A DNA stretch of 64,000 nt, taken from contig NZ_JAAVLW010000001.1 of the NCBI RefSeq assembly GCF_013114835.1, positions 186,001 through 250,000 of the forward strand, written 5' to 3'. The stretch's first letter is position 1; the number at the start of each line of letters is the position of its first letter. The position numbers were made by a program, and so were the translations under genes. The notes under the pieces are model-generated. The model had not been told where the DNA came from. It was given only the letters and a program-made list of their open reading frames with translations, and searched no databases. Positions 20,431 through 30,015 of this stretch are shown piece by piece. The stretch comes from Bradyrhizobium archetypum (GTDB lineage Bacteria; Pseudomonadota; Alphaproteobacteria; Rhizobiales; Xanthobacteraceae).

Positions 20431-22527
20431 CTAAGCCTCGCCGTCAAGCCAGCCAATCTTGCTCTTCAGGAATCGAAAGCCCAGCACCTCGAAGCCGGCG
20501 CGCTCCCTGTTGTCCCGGCCGTAACCATGGCCGCCAGCCGCCGGCTCGTAGAAATAGGCCTCGTAGCCCATTGCCTGGAGCTTCGCGGCCATCTTGCGCG
20601 CGTGTCCGGGATGAACACGATCGTCCCGCCGCGTAGTGGCGATCAGGATCGGGGGGTATTTTTGGCCGCGCTTGGCGGCATGATACGCGGAATAGGTCTT
20701 GAGCCACTCCCACTCCTCGTGCTTATCGGGGTCCCCATATTCTGCAATCCAGCTTGCTCCTGCCAGCAGCTTAGTGTAGCGGCGCATGTCGATCAGCGGG
20801 ATCGTGCAGAACAGCGCGCCGAAGCGTTCTGGATAGCGCGTCAGCATATTGGTGATGAGGATGCCGCCGTTCGATCCGCCCTGGGCTGCGATCCGCTTCG
20901 GCGCCGTCACGCCGCGTCGCACGAGATCGGCGGCAACGGCAGCGAAGTCGTCGTGCGACAATTTCTTACCACGGAGCCGGCCGGCATCGTGCCAGCGCGT
21001 ACCGAACTCGCCGCCGCCGCGTAAATTTGCCTGCACCGTGGTGCCGCCGCGCTCGAGCCAAAGCTTGCCAAGCGCTGAATTGTAGTACGGCCTCACCGAG
21101 ATCCCAAAGCCTCCGTAGCCGCCCATGTGGACGGGCGCATCGCCCGTCTCGTCGGCCGGACCGGTCTGTACATAGGGGATGCGCTCGCCATCAATCGAAA
21201 TGGCTTCATGTTGGGTGACCACCAGCCCATCCGCGGTAAAGGTCTTCGGCGCCTGCTTGAGCACGGTCGGACTGGCGACGTTATTCTCGATCAGCATAAG
21301 CGAAGCTGGCGTGAGCGGATCCTGGCTCCCGACGAGCAGGTTGCCGTTCCTTTCGGATCGATAATAATCAAGAGGCCATACGTCGACGACCCCGATGTCG
21401 GGAAGCCCGCGCAGTTGCGCGCGGCTCCACCCCTTTTCGGACGGCGTGCATATCTCGAAGAGCGGCCGAAGTTCGTTGAGAATGGAAAGCACAAGCTTGC
21501 CGGCACTCCAAAAGAACCCCTGCAGCGCGCGGCGCGGGCCTGGTTCGAAAAGAACCTCGAATTGACGGTTGCCTTCAAGGAAAGCTACCAACGAGATGAC
21601 GAGCACCGTATCCGCGGCATAGGTCTGCCCCGCCACAGACCAGGTTTCGCGCGGCCTGACGGCAACCCAGTCGTGATGAGGGAGCAGCCAGATGTTGCTT
21701 GGAAGATCGAGCTTTGCCGTCGCTCCCTTTTCGTCGCCGAGCCATCTGACGAAACTGAAGAAGTCCACCTGATCGACGAACCACATCCGCGGCGGCGCAA
21801 CGGTGTGGTCGACATTGCAGTCTACTCCGACATGATCGGCTGCGATCTCAAAGATCGCTGTCGCTTGATCGGCCTGCGTACCGCGGCGCCACAGCCTCAC
21901 CGTACGCGCATAGCCGGAGATCGTCGCCATGCCCTGCCCATGCGAGCTCGACAGCACCAACGTATCGGGATCGAGCCATTCAACGCAGCCCTTAGCCTCC
22001 GGCAAGACGAAGCCATCGCTGACAAAGGTCTTCGCGTCGATATCGAACTCACGCAAGGTGACGGAATCGCTGCCGCCGCGCGAAAGGCTCAGAATCGTCC
22101 GTCTATGATCGCCCGCCAGTGAGGCCATTCCGTTCAGAAGCCAGTCTTGGCCTTCGCTGATAGCGATCTGATCGATGTCGAGCAGAACTTCCCATGACGG
22201 CTTCGGCGTACGAAATTCTTCCAGAGTGGTTCGTCGCCAAAGGCCGCGTGGATTGTTGGCATCCTTCCAGAGATTGTAAAGATAGCCGCCGCACCGGCTG
22301 ACATAGGGGATATTGTCCGGTCGGTCATAAATCGAGGTCAGCGCATCGCGATCCCGCTCGAATGCGGCGCCGCCAAACACCTGCAGAGTCTTGCTATTCT
22401 GCCGCTCGACAAATTTCAGCGCCCGTGCGCCTTCGATCTGTTCCAACCACAGATAGGGATCATCGTCTGGAGCGGAAAGCGTGGGCTTTCCAACCCGCGA
22501 CTTTGTCGTCGCTCTTGCTTTGACCAA
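20431..22527 (-). CDS. Prolyl oligopeptidase-type serine peptidase (S9A)
   Basis: This 698-residue cytoplasmic peptidase has an N-terminal motif DDPYLWLEQIEGARALKFVE, a beta-propeller region (about 70-450) and an alpha/beta-hydrolase domain. The nucleophile is Ser552 in QGGSNGGIL, the acid is in RRDDRVHPGH (Asp635 or Asp636), and the base is His667 in GGHGYG. The only start available after the in-frame stop is TTG 22527, which has GGAG six bases upstream. No signal peptide is seen. The substrate is presumably short proline-containing peptides; a link to symbiosis is not evident. The gene looks intact and stands alone. Confidence 0.93.
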   Translation of the reverse strand: MVKARATTKSRVGKPTLSAPDDDPYLWLEQIEGARALKFVERQNSKTLQVFGGAAFERDRDALTSIYDRPDNIPYVSRCGGYLYNLWKDANNPRGLWRRTTLEEFRTPKPSWEVLLDIDQIAISEGQDWLLNGMASLAGDHRRTILSLSRGGSDSVTLREFDIDAKTFVSDGFVLPEAKGCVEWLDPDTLVLSSSHGQGMATISGYARTVRLWRRGTQADQATAIFEIAADHVGVDCNVDHTVAPPRMWFVDQVDFFSFVRWLGDEKGATAKLDLPSNIWLLPHHDWVAVRPRETWSVAGQTYAADTVLVISLVAFLEGNRQFEVLFEPGPRRALQGFFWSAGKLVLSILNELRPLFEICTPSEKGWSRAQLRGLPDIGVVDVWPLDYYRSERNGNLLVGSQDPLTPASLMLIENNVASPTVLKQAPKTFTADGLVVTQHEAISIDGERIPYVQTGPADETGDAPVHMGGYGGFGISVRPYYNSALGKLWLERGGTTVQANLRGGGEFGTRWHDAGRLRGKKLSHDDFAAVAADLVRRGVTAPKRIAAQGGSNGGILITNMLTRYPERFGALFCTIPLIDMRRYTKLLAGASWIAEYGDPDKHEEWEWLKTYSAYHAAKRGQKYPPILIATTRRDDRVHPGHARKMAAKLQAMGYEAYFYEPAAGGHGYGRDNRERAGFEVLGFRFLKSKIGWLDGEA

Positions 22528-22642
22528 ACTTCACTCCATCCCTGGCACTGACGCGCAATCCCGAAATGGCATTGCATCAAAGCTTCTAATATGTTGCATC
22601 CATACTTCCTTGATTCTGTCGCCGCGTGGGTTTCTTGATGCT

Positions 22643-22699
22643 GATTGCCATGTGTCCGTCAGTTCCATCAATTGCTGAATTTGGTAGTTGATTGGGCGC
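22643..22699. repeat. Dispersed repeat, copy A
   Basis: These about 57 bp match 48767-48823 at roughly 80 percent identity by eye. Both begin GATTGCC(A) and share TGTCCGTCA and TAGTTGA(T/C)TGGG. On the minus strand each can encode the motif TD(T/M)WQSA. It lies just upstream of the S9 peptidase gene. Confidence 0.6.
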
Positions 22700-23032
22700 G
22701 CTCTGACGCATCCGACCATAACGCGCATCCTCCACACTTCCAACCGAAGCCGCCGGTGGCAACTTTCATCTTGCATGCGAGCCGCATCGGGTCGAGCGGG
22801 CGACTCTCAATGTCCAAAAAGCGCGAGAGAAGCGCCGCCCGCAGTTTTCTTCTCTCCGTCGTGGCGATGCAAACGATCGGTCTACGGGCGCTGCCTTTTC
22901 AATGAAAAATGAGTTCTGCATAGCGGCGCGAGGACAAGCCTCGCCCTCATTTTCGACGAAAGCTATCCACTCATTCAGGTCGGGCGCAGAAAACCTCCTC
23001 TTCATGGCCTGGAGGCCCAAGCGAATCACAGC

Positions 23033-24274
23033 CTAAGCTCTAATCTGCACAGGAAGAGCGGAATAACCGTGCACAAAGTTAGACGCAATTCGATCGGGTT
23101 CGCCGACAACCTCGACTTCGAGCCGCGCGTTCAAAACTTCTTCCCAGAGGATTTTCAGCTGCAGTTCGGCAAGATGTCGACCAAGGCAGCGATGGATGCC
23201 GAATCCGAACGAGAGATGCTGCCGGACGTTCTTGCGGTCGATGAGAAATCTGTCGGCGTTCTCGATGACCTCTTCGTCGCGGTTACCAGAGATGTACCAC
23301 ATGACGACCTTGTCGCCCTTCCTGATTTGTTTCCCACCTACGACGATATCGGTCGCGGCGTTGCGGCGCATATGTGCGATGGGAGTCTGATACCGAATAA
23401 TTTCTGACACCGCGCTCGATACCAGCTCAGGATTATCGCGTAGTTTTCGCAGCTCGGAGGGGTGCTGGTTCATGAACAGGAGGCCCCCGGTAATCGAATT
23501 ACGCGTGGTGTCATTTCCCCCGACGATCAGCAGAATCAGATTCCCGAGAAACTCGCTCGGCTCCATCTGTCGAGTTGCAGGCGAGTGCGCCATCATGGAA
23601 ATCAGGTCCATGCGTGGCTCGGCATTGATGCGCTCGTTCCAAAGCCGCGTGAAATACTCCAGGCACTCGGACAAGATCGTGCTTCGCTTATCCCAGCTGT
23701 CGATCGCGTGGCCCGCTTTCGGGATTGCAACAGCTACGTCTGACCAATAGGTCAAGAGCCGCCGATCCTCGAATGGAAAGTCGAATAGCGTGGCCAGCAT
23801 CTGCGTCGTCAACTCGATGGAGACCATGTCCACCCAATTGAAGTCATGATTGCGCGGCAAGCTGCCCAGAATCGTCCTGACCCGTCGGCGGATCAAGCTT
23901 TCGAGCTTAATCAGGTTTTCCGGTGCGACGATCGGGCTTACAGTATGGCGCTGCTCGCCATGTTTGGGAGGACCCATCTTGATGAAACTCTGAGTCCAGT
24001 GCTTGTCAGGCACGTCGACAATAGCGACACCCTGCTCCGATGAGAACGCTTTGTGATTTGTATCTACCGCTACGATATCTCGGTATTTTGTCACGGACCA
24101 ATATGGACCATAAGGGCTGGCTTGACAGTAGTGAACGGGATCTTCCATTCGCAACCGCTCGAAGTACCCCCATATGCTATCATCCTGAAAGCGCTTGGCT
24201 TCGCTTACATCCAGATTGCTCAGCGGGATCTGACACACATCATCGGCTCTCAAGTCCGCCAATCGCGTTTTCAT
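23033..24274 (-). CDS. Cytochrome P450, CYP153-like
   Basis: This 413-residue soluble bacterial P450 has the haem-binding loop FGFGIHRCLG with the Cys ligand at residue 363, the K-helix ExxR at Glu291-Arg294, and the I-helix GGNDTTRNS at 252-260. The GGNDTTRNS and GIHRCLGRHLAELQLKILWEE motifs resemble the CYP153 family, whose members hydroxylate alkane or fatty chain ends. No ferredoxin or reductase gene adjoins it, so redox partners must come from elsewhere. It is not part of the gibberellin P450 operon of Bradyrhizobium. The substrate is unknown. Confidence 0.9.
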   Translation of the reverse strand: MKTRLADLRADDVCQIPLSNLDVSEAKRFQDDSIWGYFERLRMEDPVHYCQASPYGPYWSVTKYRDIVAVDTNHKAFSSEQGVAIVDVPDKHWTQSFIKMGPPKHGEQRHTVSPIVAPENLIKLESLIRRRVRTILGSLPRNHDFNWVDMVSIELTTQMLATLFDFPFEDRRLLTYWSDVAVAIPKAGHAIDSWDKRSTILSECLEYFTRLWNERINAEPRMDLISMMAHSPATRQMEPSEFLGNLILLIVGGNDTTRNSITGGLLFMNQHPSELRKLRDNPELVSSAVSEIIRYQTPIAHMRRNAATDIVVGGKQIRKGDKVVMWYISGNRDEEVIENADRFLIDRKNVRQHLSFGFGIHRCLGRHLAELQLKILWEEVLNARLEVEVVGEPDRIASNFVHGYSALPVQIRA

Positions 24275-25004
24275 GACCAGATTGTTCTCTCTTGAGATAT
24301 ACGGATCTGGTCGCGATTCATGGTTCGAGCTGCCGTGACATTTTGGGTTGCGCGGGTCGTTCCTCGAACAGAGTATCTCAAAGTGCAGGCAGCCTCCCCT
24401 ACCAAATCCAATAGTAAGGATCGCATTGACTTTCCAAATCGATCTGCTCCGGTGGATGGATGAGAGCTGGGCACTGCTACCCAGGCATCGCGCAATGGCA
24501 GCTGCATCGCCGCTGCGTTGTCAACGAGACGAAATGTGACCGCAGCTTCCCGCTTCTTTGAAATGACCAAACGCGGCGTCTTTGGCTCCTCACAGTTGGC
24601 CGCTCCTCGACTTGTCCTTAGCTTTGCGAGCAAGCGAAAGCTGCCGATCACGGTTCCGATGCTTGACAGCAGCTCAAGAACTCGAGCACACCGTCATTAT
24701 TGGTCTTGTTGAGAAGGGAATGCTCTCGGCTGGATCGGTCCATGCGCCAGCTCCCAGTCGCAACACCAAAACGTGGATGGACGAAGACGCGGTGCAAGAA
24801 TTGAAACGGTCCGGATGGTCGCTCGAGTTCTGTATGATTGAAAGCGAGGCCGATGCCTACCCCTGACTAGCACCGAGGATGCAGCAAAGCGGCTGCCGGG
24901 TCGTGCGGTCCTGCTTGCTGCTGCGGCAGGGTTATCGTCCCAAGCGGAAGCGCTGCGCCAAATGGCATCTAACGAACAACAATTCTGTATCAAAGAAGAA
25001 CCAT
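24275..25004. other. Intergenic region upstream of cysD
   Basis: Short ORFs on both strands do not resemble known proteins. I searched by eye for a nod box in front of cysD and saw none. The P450 and cysD genes diverge from here, so it should contain both promoters. Confidence 0.45.
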
Positions 25005-25904
25005 ATGCTGCCGAAACATTTGCGTCGCCTCGAGGCTGAGTCGATCGAAATCATGCGTGAGGTAGTCGCCGGGTTCAAAAATCCGGTTATGCTCTACTCG
25101 ATCGGTAAAGACTCGAGTGTCATGCTGCACGTTGCAATCAAGGCGTTCTATCCCGCGAAGTTGCCGTTTCCCCTCCTTCACGTCGATACGACCTGGAAAT
25201 TCCGCGAGATGATCACTTTCCGGGATGAGACGGCCAAGCGGCTAGGCGTCGAACTCATCGTCCATGTGAACAAGGAGGGCCTTGAGCGCGGGATTAACCC
25301 GATCGATTCCGGCTCAGCTCTTCATACGCGGGTGATGAAGACCGATGCCCTGAAGCAGGCGCTCGATCTCTATCAGTTCGATGCTGCGTTTGGTGGGGCG
25401 CGACGTGACGAGGAAAAGAGCCGCGCGAAAGAACGGATCTTCTCCTTCCGTTCGGCCGGGCACGTGTGGGATCCCCGCAACCAGCGGCCGGAGCTCTGGA
25501 ACCTCTTCAACACCCAACTCCTCCAGGGCGAAACCATGCGTGTATTCGCAATGTCGAACTGGACCGAGCTCGACATCTGGGAATACATCATGCTCGAGAA
25601 GATCCCGGTCGTCCCGCTCTACTTCGCAAAGCAAAGACCCGTGGTGCGGCGAAGCGGCGCAACGATCATGGTCGATGACAAACGATTGCGTCTTCAATCC
25701 AACGAGATGCCGGAGATGCGCATGATCCGTTTTCGCACGCTGGGATGCTATCCGCTGAGCGGGGCCATCGACTCCGACGCGACCACAATTGAGGACATTG
25801 TCGCGGAAATGCACACTGCGACCGTATCTGAGCGCCAGGGACGCTTGATCGATACCGATGAAGCCGCTTCGATGGAGAAGAAGAAGTGGGAAGGCTACTT
25901 TTGA
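25005..25904 (+). CDS. cysD: Sulfate adenylyltransferase small subunit CysD (NodP-like)
   Basis: This 299-residue protein is the ATP sulfurylase subunit that makes APS from sulfate and ATP. The PP-loop [10 protein letters not shown] is at residues 32-41, and [20 protein letters not shown] is the family signature. I chose ATG 25005 ([20 protein letters not shown]) because homologues begin there. Its stop overlaps the cysN start (TGATG). In rhizobia the paralogue NodP supplies PAPS for sulfation of Nod factors; whether this copy serves that or cysteine synthesis cannot be told from sequence, and no sulfotransferase gene is seen. Confidence 0.93.
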   Translation: MLPKHLRRLEAESIEIMREVVAGFKNPVMLYSIGKDSSVMLHVAIKAFYPAKLPFPLLHVDTTWKFREMITFRDETAKRLGVELIVHVNKEGLERGINPIDSGSALHTRVMKTDALKQALDLYQFDAAFGGARRDEEKSRAKERIFSFRSAGHVWDPRNQRPELWNLFNTQLLQGETMRVFAMSNWTELDIWEYIMLEKIPVVPLYFAKQRPVVRRSGATIMVDDKRLRLQSNEMPEMRMIRFRTLGCYPLSGAIDSDATTIEDIVAEMHTATVSERQGRLIDTDEAASMEKKKWEGYF

Positions 25905-27217
25905 TGCCTTCCAAGGCAACAATCGACCGTGTCCAGGCCGGCAAGGACCAGCTGCAATTCATCACCTGTGGTTCAGTAGACGACGGAAAGTCGACGCTGA
26001 TCGGACGGCTGTTGCATGATAGCAAGGTGATTTACGAGGATCAGCTCGCGGCGCTGGCACGCGACAGCGCCAAGCACGGCACCACCGGCAATGATGTTGA
26101 TTTTGCTCTGCTAGTTGACGGGCTTGAAGCTGAACGGGAACAAGGCATCACGATCGATGTGGCCTATCGCTTTTTTACCACCCTGCGCCGATCGTTCATG
26201 GTGGCAGACACGCCCGGCCACGAGCAGTACACCCGCAACATGGCAACTGGCGCCTCGAACGCCCAGCTCGCCATCATCCTGATCGATGCCCGCAAGGGCG
26301 TGTTGGTCCAGACCAAGCGTCACTCCTTCATCTGCTCGCTGCTAGGTATCCGCCATGTGGTGCTGGCAGTGAACAAGATCGACCTGGTCAAGTACAACAA
26401 GGAGAGATTTGATCGGATCGTAGGCGATTATATGGCCTTTGCTGCCGGTCTTGGCTTCACCTCGGTCGTTCCGATCCCGATCTCCGCCCGGTACGGCGAC
26501 AACGTCATCAACCAGTCCGATAAAACCAAGTGGTACCAAGGCCCGTGCCTGCTCGACTATTTGGAGAGCATCGATATTCAATCCGACGTCGCGCGCCAGG
26601 TTTTCCGCTTTCCGGTTCAGTGGGTGAATCGGCCCAATCTGGACTTCCGCGGTTATGCCGGCTCGGTGGCCTCCGGGAGCATCTCGGCGGGAGATGAGAT
26701 TGTTGTCGCAGCGTCTGGACGGACCACTCGCGTCAAGCGAATCGTGGCCCAGGACGGCAATCTTCCCCGCGCCGACGCTGGCGATGCCGTCACCATTACC
26801 CTCGAAGACGAGATCGATATCGGCCGTGGCGATCTTCTGGCGCGTCCGAACGAGCGGCCTGAGGTCACCGACCAGTTCGCGGCCCATCTGATCTGGATGG
26901 ACAACGATCCGCTCGTTGCTGGACGCAATTACATCCTTCGTATTGGAACTCGGACCGGAGTCGCCGGTAGCATTACCGCGATCAAGCATCGGATCGACGT
27001 CAACACACGTGAGCACCTGGCGGCCAGGAAGCTTAGCCTCAACGAGATCGGCTTCTGCAATGTCGCGACGGCACTGCCCGTGGCCTTCGATCCGTACGAG
27101 GTCAATCGCAAGACCGGATCGTTCATTGTCATTGACCGCTTTACCAATCGCACCGTTGGCGCCGGCATGATTGCGTTCCCGCTGCGGCGGGCTACCAATA
27201 CGGCAACCGCTTTTTAG
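25904..27217 (+). CDS. cysN: Sulfate adenylyltransferase GTPase subunit CysN
   Basis: This 437-residue protein is the regulatory GTPase of ATP sulfurylase. The P-loop GSVDDGKST is at residues 23-31, followed by [33 protein letters not shown] and NKIDLV, as in elongation-factor-like CysN. I chose ATG 25904, which overlaps the cysD stop; an ATG 18 nt earlier is in frame but inside cysD. In many rhizobia CysN and CysC are fused as NodQ. Here CysN ends in a stop that overlaps a GTG start for cysC in the -1 frame. Confidence 0.93.
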   Translation: MPSKATIDRVQAGKDQLQFITCGSVDDGKSTLIGRLLHDSKVIYEDQLAALARDSAKHGTTGNDVDFALLVDGLEAEREQGITIDVAYRFFTTLRRSFMVADTPGHEQYTRNMATGASNAQLAIILIDARKGVLVQTKRHSFICSLLGIRHVVLAVNKIDLVKYNKERFDRIVGDYMAFAAGLGFTSVVPIPISARYGDNVINQSDKTKWYQGPCLLDYLESIDIQSDVARQVFRFPVQWVNRPNLDFRGYAGSVASGSISAGDEIVVAASGRTTRVKRIVAQDGNLPRADAGDAVTITLEDEIDIGRGDLLARPNERPEVTDQFAAHLIWMDNDPLVAGRNYILRIGTRTGVAGSITAIKHRIDVNTREHLAARKLSLNEIGFCNVATALPVAFDPYEVNRKTGSFIVIDRFTNRTVGAGMIAFPLRRATNTATAF

Positions 27218-27786
27218 TGGGAAAGAGCGAGCGGGCCGCCCTGAAGAACCAAAAGCCTTGCATCATCTGGTTCACCGGCCTGTCCGGTGCCGGCAAGTCG
27301 ACTATCGCCAACATCGTCGATCAAAAGCTGTTCGCAATGTCGTGTCACCCCATCCTGCTGGATGGCGACAACATGCGGCACGGGTTGAACCGAGACCTCG
27401 GTTTCTCGGAGGCCGATCGTGTCGAGAATATTCGACGTGTCGGCGAAGTCGCCAAGTTGATGGCCGACGGTGGCCTGATCGTGATTTGCTCGTTCATCTC
27501 GCCCTACAGAGCGGAGCGAGACATGGTACGCAACCTGGTTGCTAGGGAGGAGTTCATCGAAATCTTTGTCGACACGCCGCTTGAAGAATGCGTGCGGCGC
27601 GATCCAAAGGGTCTCTATTCGAAGGCGAAGTCTGGCAAGATCAAGAACTTCACGGGTATCGATGCACCCTACGAAATACCGATGAGACCCGAATTTCATC
27701 TCAGGACCATGGATCAGACGCCTGAGCAACTTGCGGAGGCCGTCATAGATGTCCTGAAGGCGCGCGCAATCGTCCACGGTCACTAG
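27217..27786 (+). CDS. cysC: Adenylylsulfate kinase CysC
   Basis: This 189-residue kinase phosphorylates APS to PAPS. The P-loop is GLSGAGKST (21-29), followed by [16 protein letters not shown] and the APS-binding [13 protein letters not shown], then [18 protein letters not shown] and [11 protein letters not shown]. The start is a GTG in TAGTG, overlapping the cysN stop by one base. The three genes form a tight cysDNC operon. Confidence 0.94.
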   Translation: MGKSERAALKNQKPCIIWFTGLSGAGKSTIANIVDQKLFAMSCHPILLDGDNMRHGLNRDLGFSEADRVENIRRVGEVAKLMADGGLIVICSFISPYRAERDMVRNLVAREEFIEIFVDTPLEECVRRDPKGLYSKAKSGKIKNFTGIDAPYEIPMRPEFHLRTMDQTPEQLAEAVIDVLKARAIVHGH

Positions 27787-27798
27787 TCTAAAACTGAT

Positions 27799-28596
27799 CG
27801 GCTCGACACCGAGTATTTGAATGGCGCTCTCCTCGGTTGGCTGCGCGGCGAGCCGAACCATTGCCAAATGGCAGCAATCCCAAGCCTCGATGAAGAGGAC
27901 GCCCGGCGTCCAAACCGCGAGCGGGAAAACCTTGTCAGCCAACAAACCAGCATCGTCAATCGAATGAAGGCATGTCTCATTCGCCTGGGTATTCGCAATT
28001 TCAAGCCGACCCTACGTCATGCGTCAGAGCGGCTCGAGACGCTGCGCACGCCGGAAGGGGTGCCTCTGCCACCCAACACTGTCGCCGAGATGCGCCGGGA
28101 CATGGTCCGCCCTCGCCTCGTCAGGGAGCAGATCAGGGAGATCGAGGCAGCTCGATTACAGCGTTTGCAGGTTTCTGACGGCGGAGCGCACGCGATGGTC
28201 AAATTGCTGGCGCGGATCATTGGCGTTGGAATCGAAACAGCGGACATGCTCGTGCATGAGATCCTTTCCCCGCAATTGAGAGATCGCAGAGCGGTCGCGC
28301 GCGCGGGCCTCACGGGCGCTCCCGATGAGAGCGGCAAGCGAAGACGGGAGAAGGGCCTTGCATGCGCTGGCAATGCCCGGGTGCGGCGTGGGATGATCCA
28401 ACTGGCCTGGCGCTTTCTCCTTTTCCAGAAAGACAGCGCATTAGCACATTGGTACCGTACTCGCGCGGCCGACGCGCGCGGCGGCACGCGCAAGACCATG
28501 ATCGTGGCGCTGGCGCGCAAATTTCTCATAGCGTTCTGGCGCTTGACGACGACAGGCGAAATACCTGCAGGGATCAAGTTACGCCCGGTAGCATGA
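27799..28596 (+). mobile_element. IS110-family transposase, N-terminally truncated
   Basis: The ORF at 27817-28596 (259 aa) matches the middle and C-terminal parts of an IS110 transposase. There is a linker like RERENLVSQQTSIVNRMKAC and the C-terminal serine-containing domain (IIGVGIETADMLVHE, DRRAVARAGLTGAPDESGK, LAWRFLLFQKDSAL). The N-terminal DEDD catalytic domain is missing, so the element cannot transpose. It begins 31 bp after cysC. Confidence 0.85.
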
Positions 28597-28689
28597 ACGC
28601 GAGACGGGACACCTCAATTGGGGCTTGGCGAAGCAATCGCTAAACCCTGATACGCCGAGGTGGCGGTGACCCGCGCTACAACTTGGTCC

Positions 28690-28990
28690 ATATGACCTCG
28701 CGGAAGAATGGGCCCGCTGCCCCAGCTTCGCTAGAGATGCGCATTGCCGCATCCTGGTCGAAGATAGCGTTCGACCGCATACAAGTACGCGGCGCGATGC
28801 CCGCCGGAGATTGCAAGCTCCCTCGGAATGTCTCTCAGTCGCCATGCCATGGAGTTAGTGGTCTCTGATGATCATCCGAGCTTGAAGAAGGTGATCGCTG
28901 AGGTCCTGACAACGCCATGTGCACTTCTTCAGGAACGCGCTCTACTCCGTGCCCCGCAAGGTCGACGACGATTGCCTGCTTTATCGCGCT
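28690..28990 (+). mobile_element. IS256-family transposase remnant
   Basis: The segment ELVVSDDHPSLKKVIAEVL at 28846-28903, followed in the next frame by CHVHFFRNALYSVPRKVDDD (28917-28975), matches the mutator (IS256) transposase core. Frameshifts and missing ends show it is dead. Confidence 0.75.
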
Positions 28991-29083
28991 ATCTGCTGAA
29001 AGAGCGCAAAAAAGGAGGCGTTACGCCCTGCCGCTTGACCATACTCAGGTCCACCGAGGGGACGGCTTCGCCGGACCCCACGA

Positions 29084-29593
29084 TCAATTTGCCGAACTTG
29101 ACGCACACAACTGCGCCCTCGGTGCAAGGAGAAGAATGGCTAAGAGCTCTTGACAGGAGACACCCCATACAAGTTTGTAGCCGGGGGCGGCGAGGACGGC
29201 GTTGATGGCGTCGCCCTCGCGATGCCAGAGGTGATTGCGGCCCATTCGATGCTCGGACTTGAGGTGGCCGATGACCGGCTCGACGGCGGAACGCCTTCGC
29301 AGCTCGCGCTTGATCTGTGGCGTCACCCGCCCCCTTCTGCCCTGAGGTGAACACCCTGAACTTGTAATCGGGTGGGGCATTGTGGCCGCGATAGTGTCGG
29401 CGAGGAGGCGCTCGAGGGTGATGCCGATGAGGGCCTCCATGTCCAAAATGACGGTTGCGAGCGTATGCCTGTCATAGGGGGTGCCGGGCAGCGCCTTCAC
29501 GTGGGTCACGAATTGACCGCCTTTGAACGCCATCATGCGGCGGCTCCTGTAGAGACGACCGCGGAAAGAACCATGAACCCGGCAGTGGATCAC
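29084..29593 (-). mobile_element. IS5-family transposase C-terminal remnant
   Basis: The minus-strand ORF contains RVTPQIKRELRRRSAVEPVI and the following GHLKSEHRMGRNHLWHREGD with AINAVLAAPGY, the conserved end of an IS5-type DDE transposase. The expected stretch HYRGHNAPPDYKFRVFTSG is present but in another frame between two frameshifts near 29340-29400. The element is truncated at both ends. Confidence 0.8.
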
Positions 29594-29619
29594 GTTTGTC
29601 TATCGGGGTTGACACCGTG

Positions 29620-30015
29620 CCCGCGATTAAAGAACGGAGACTCATTCATATAATAATGCGGCGCGCGCTGGCGCGACCCGCCCGACTGTGCCCTTACACG
29701 ACGGTTTACAATCGTTTCAATCACTGCTGCGGCGCTCGACGATGGCGCTGCAATCTTCTCGGCTGCCATCTGCGCTGCGGTCTTAGCTTGCGCCGCGGTC
29801 TCCTCCACGTTGGCGAGCTTTAGCTCGAGCTGCTCCAGCAATGCGCCTTGCTCGGAGGACTGTCCGAACTGCTCGTGCCGGAGCTTCTTGATCGTGAGTT
29901 TGAGCTTCTCGATCAGCAAGGCCCCCTGGGCTTCGGCTTCCGCGGCCAAACAGGCCGCTCGCTCGGGCGAGCCCCCCGGTGTAGTGTCCGGGAGAGCCGC
30001 TCCAGCCAGCTCCAT
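29620..30015 (-). mobile_element. IS66 TnpC N-terminal remnant
   Basis: The ORF resembles the start of IS66 TnpC: a helical region with LIEKLKLTIKKLRHEQFGQS and SEQGALLEQLELKLANVEE. It is cut off at about 29620, near the IS5 remnant. Its ATG overlaps the stop codon of the effector gene (TAATG), so the effector ends exactly at the edge of this IS piece. Confidence 0.8.

Noticed and set aside
21127..22122. 331-codon plus-strand ORF antisense to the S9 peptidase
   Set aside because: Composition is that of a shadow frame (Arg/His-rich); the opposite strand encodes a clear peptidase with catalytic residues.
24700..25004. nod box in front of cysD (to support a nodPQ name)
   Set aside because: No ATC-N9-GAT-type repeat or conserved nod-box core was found, so I used the cys names.
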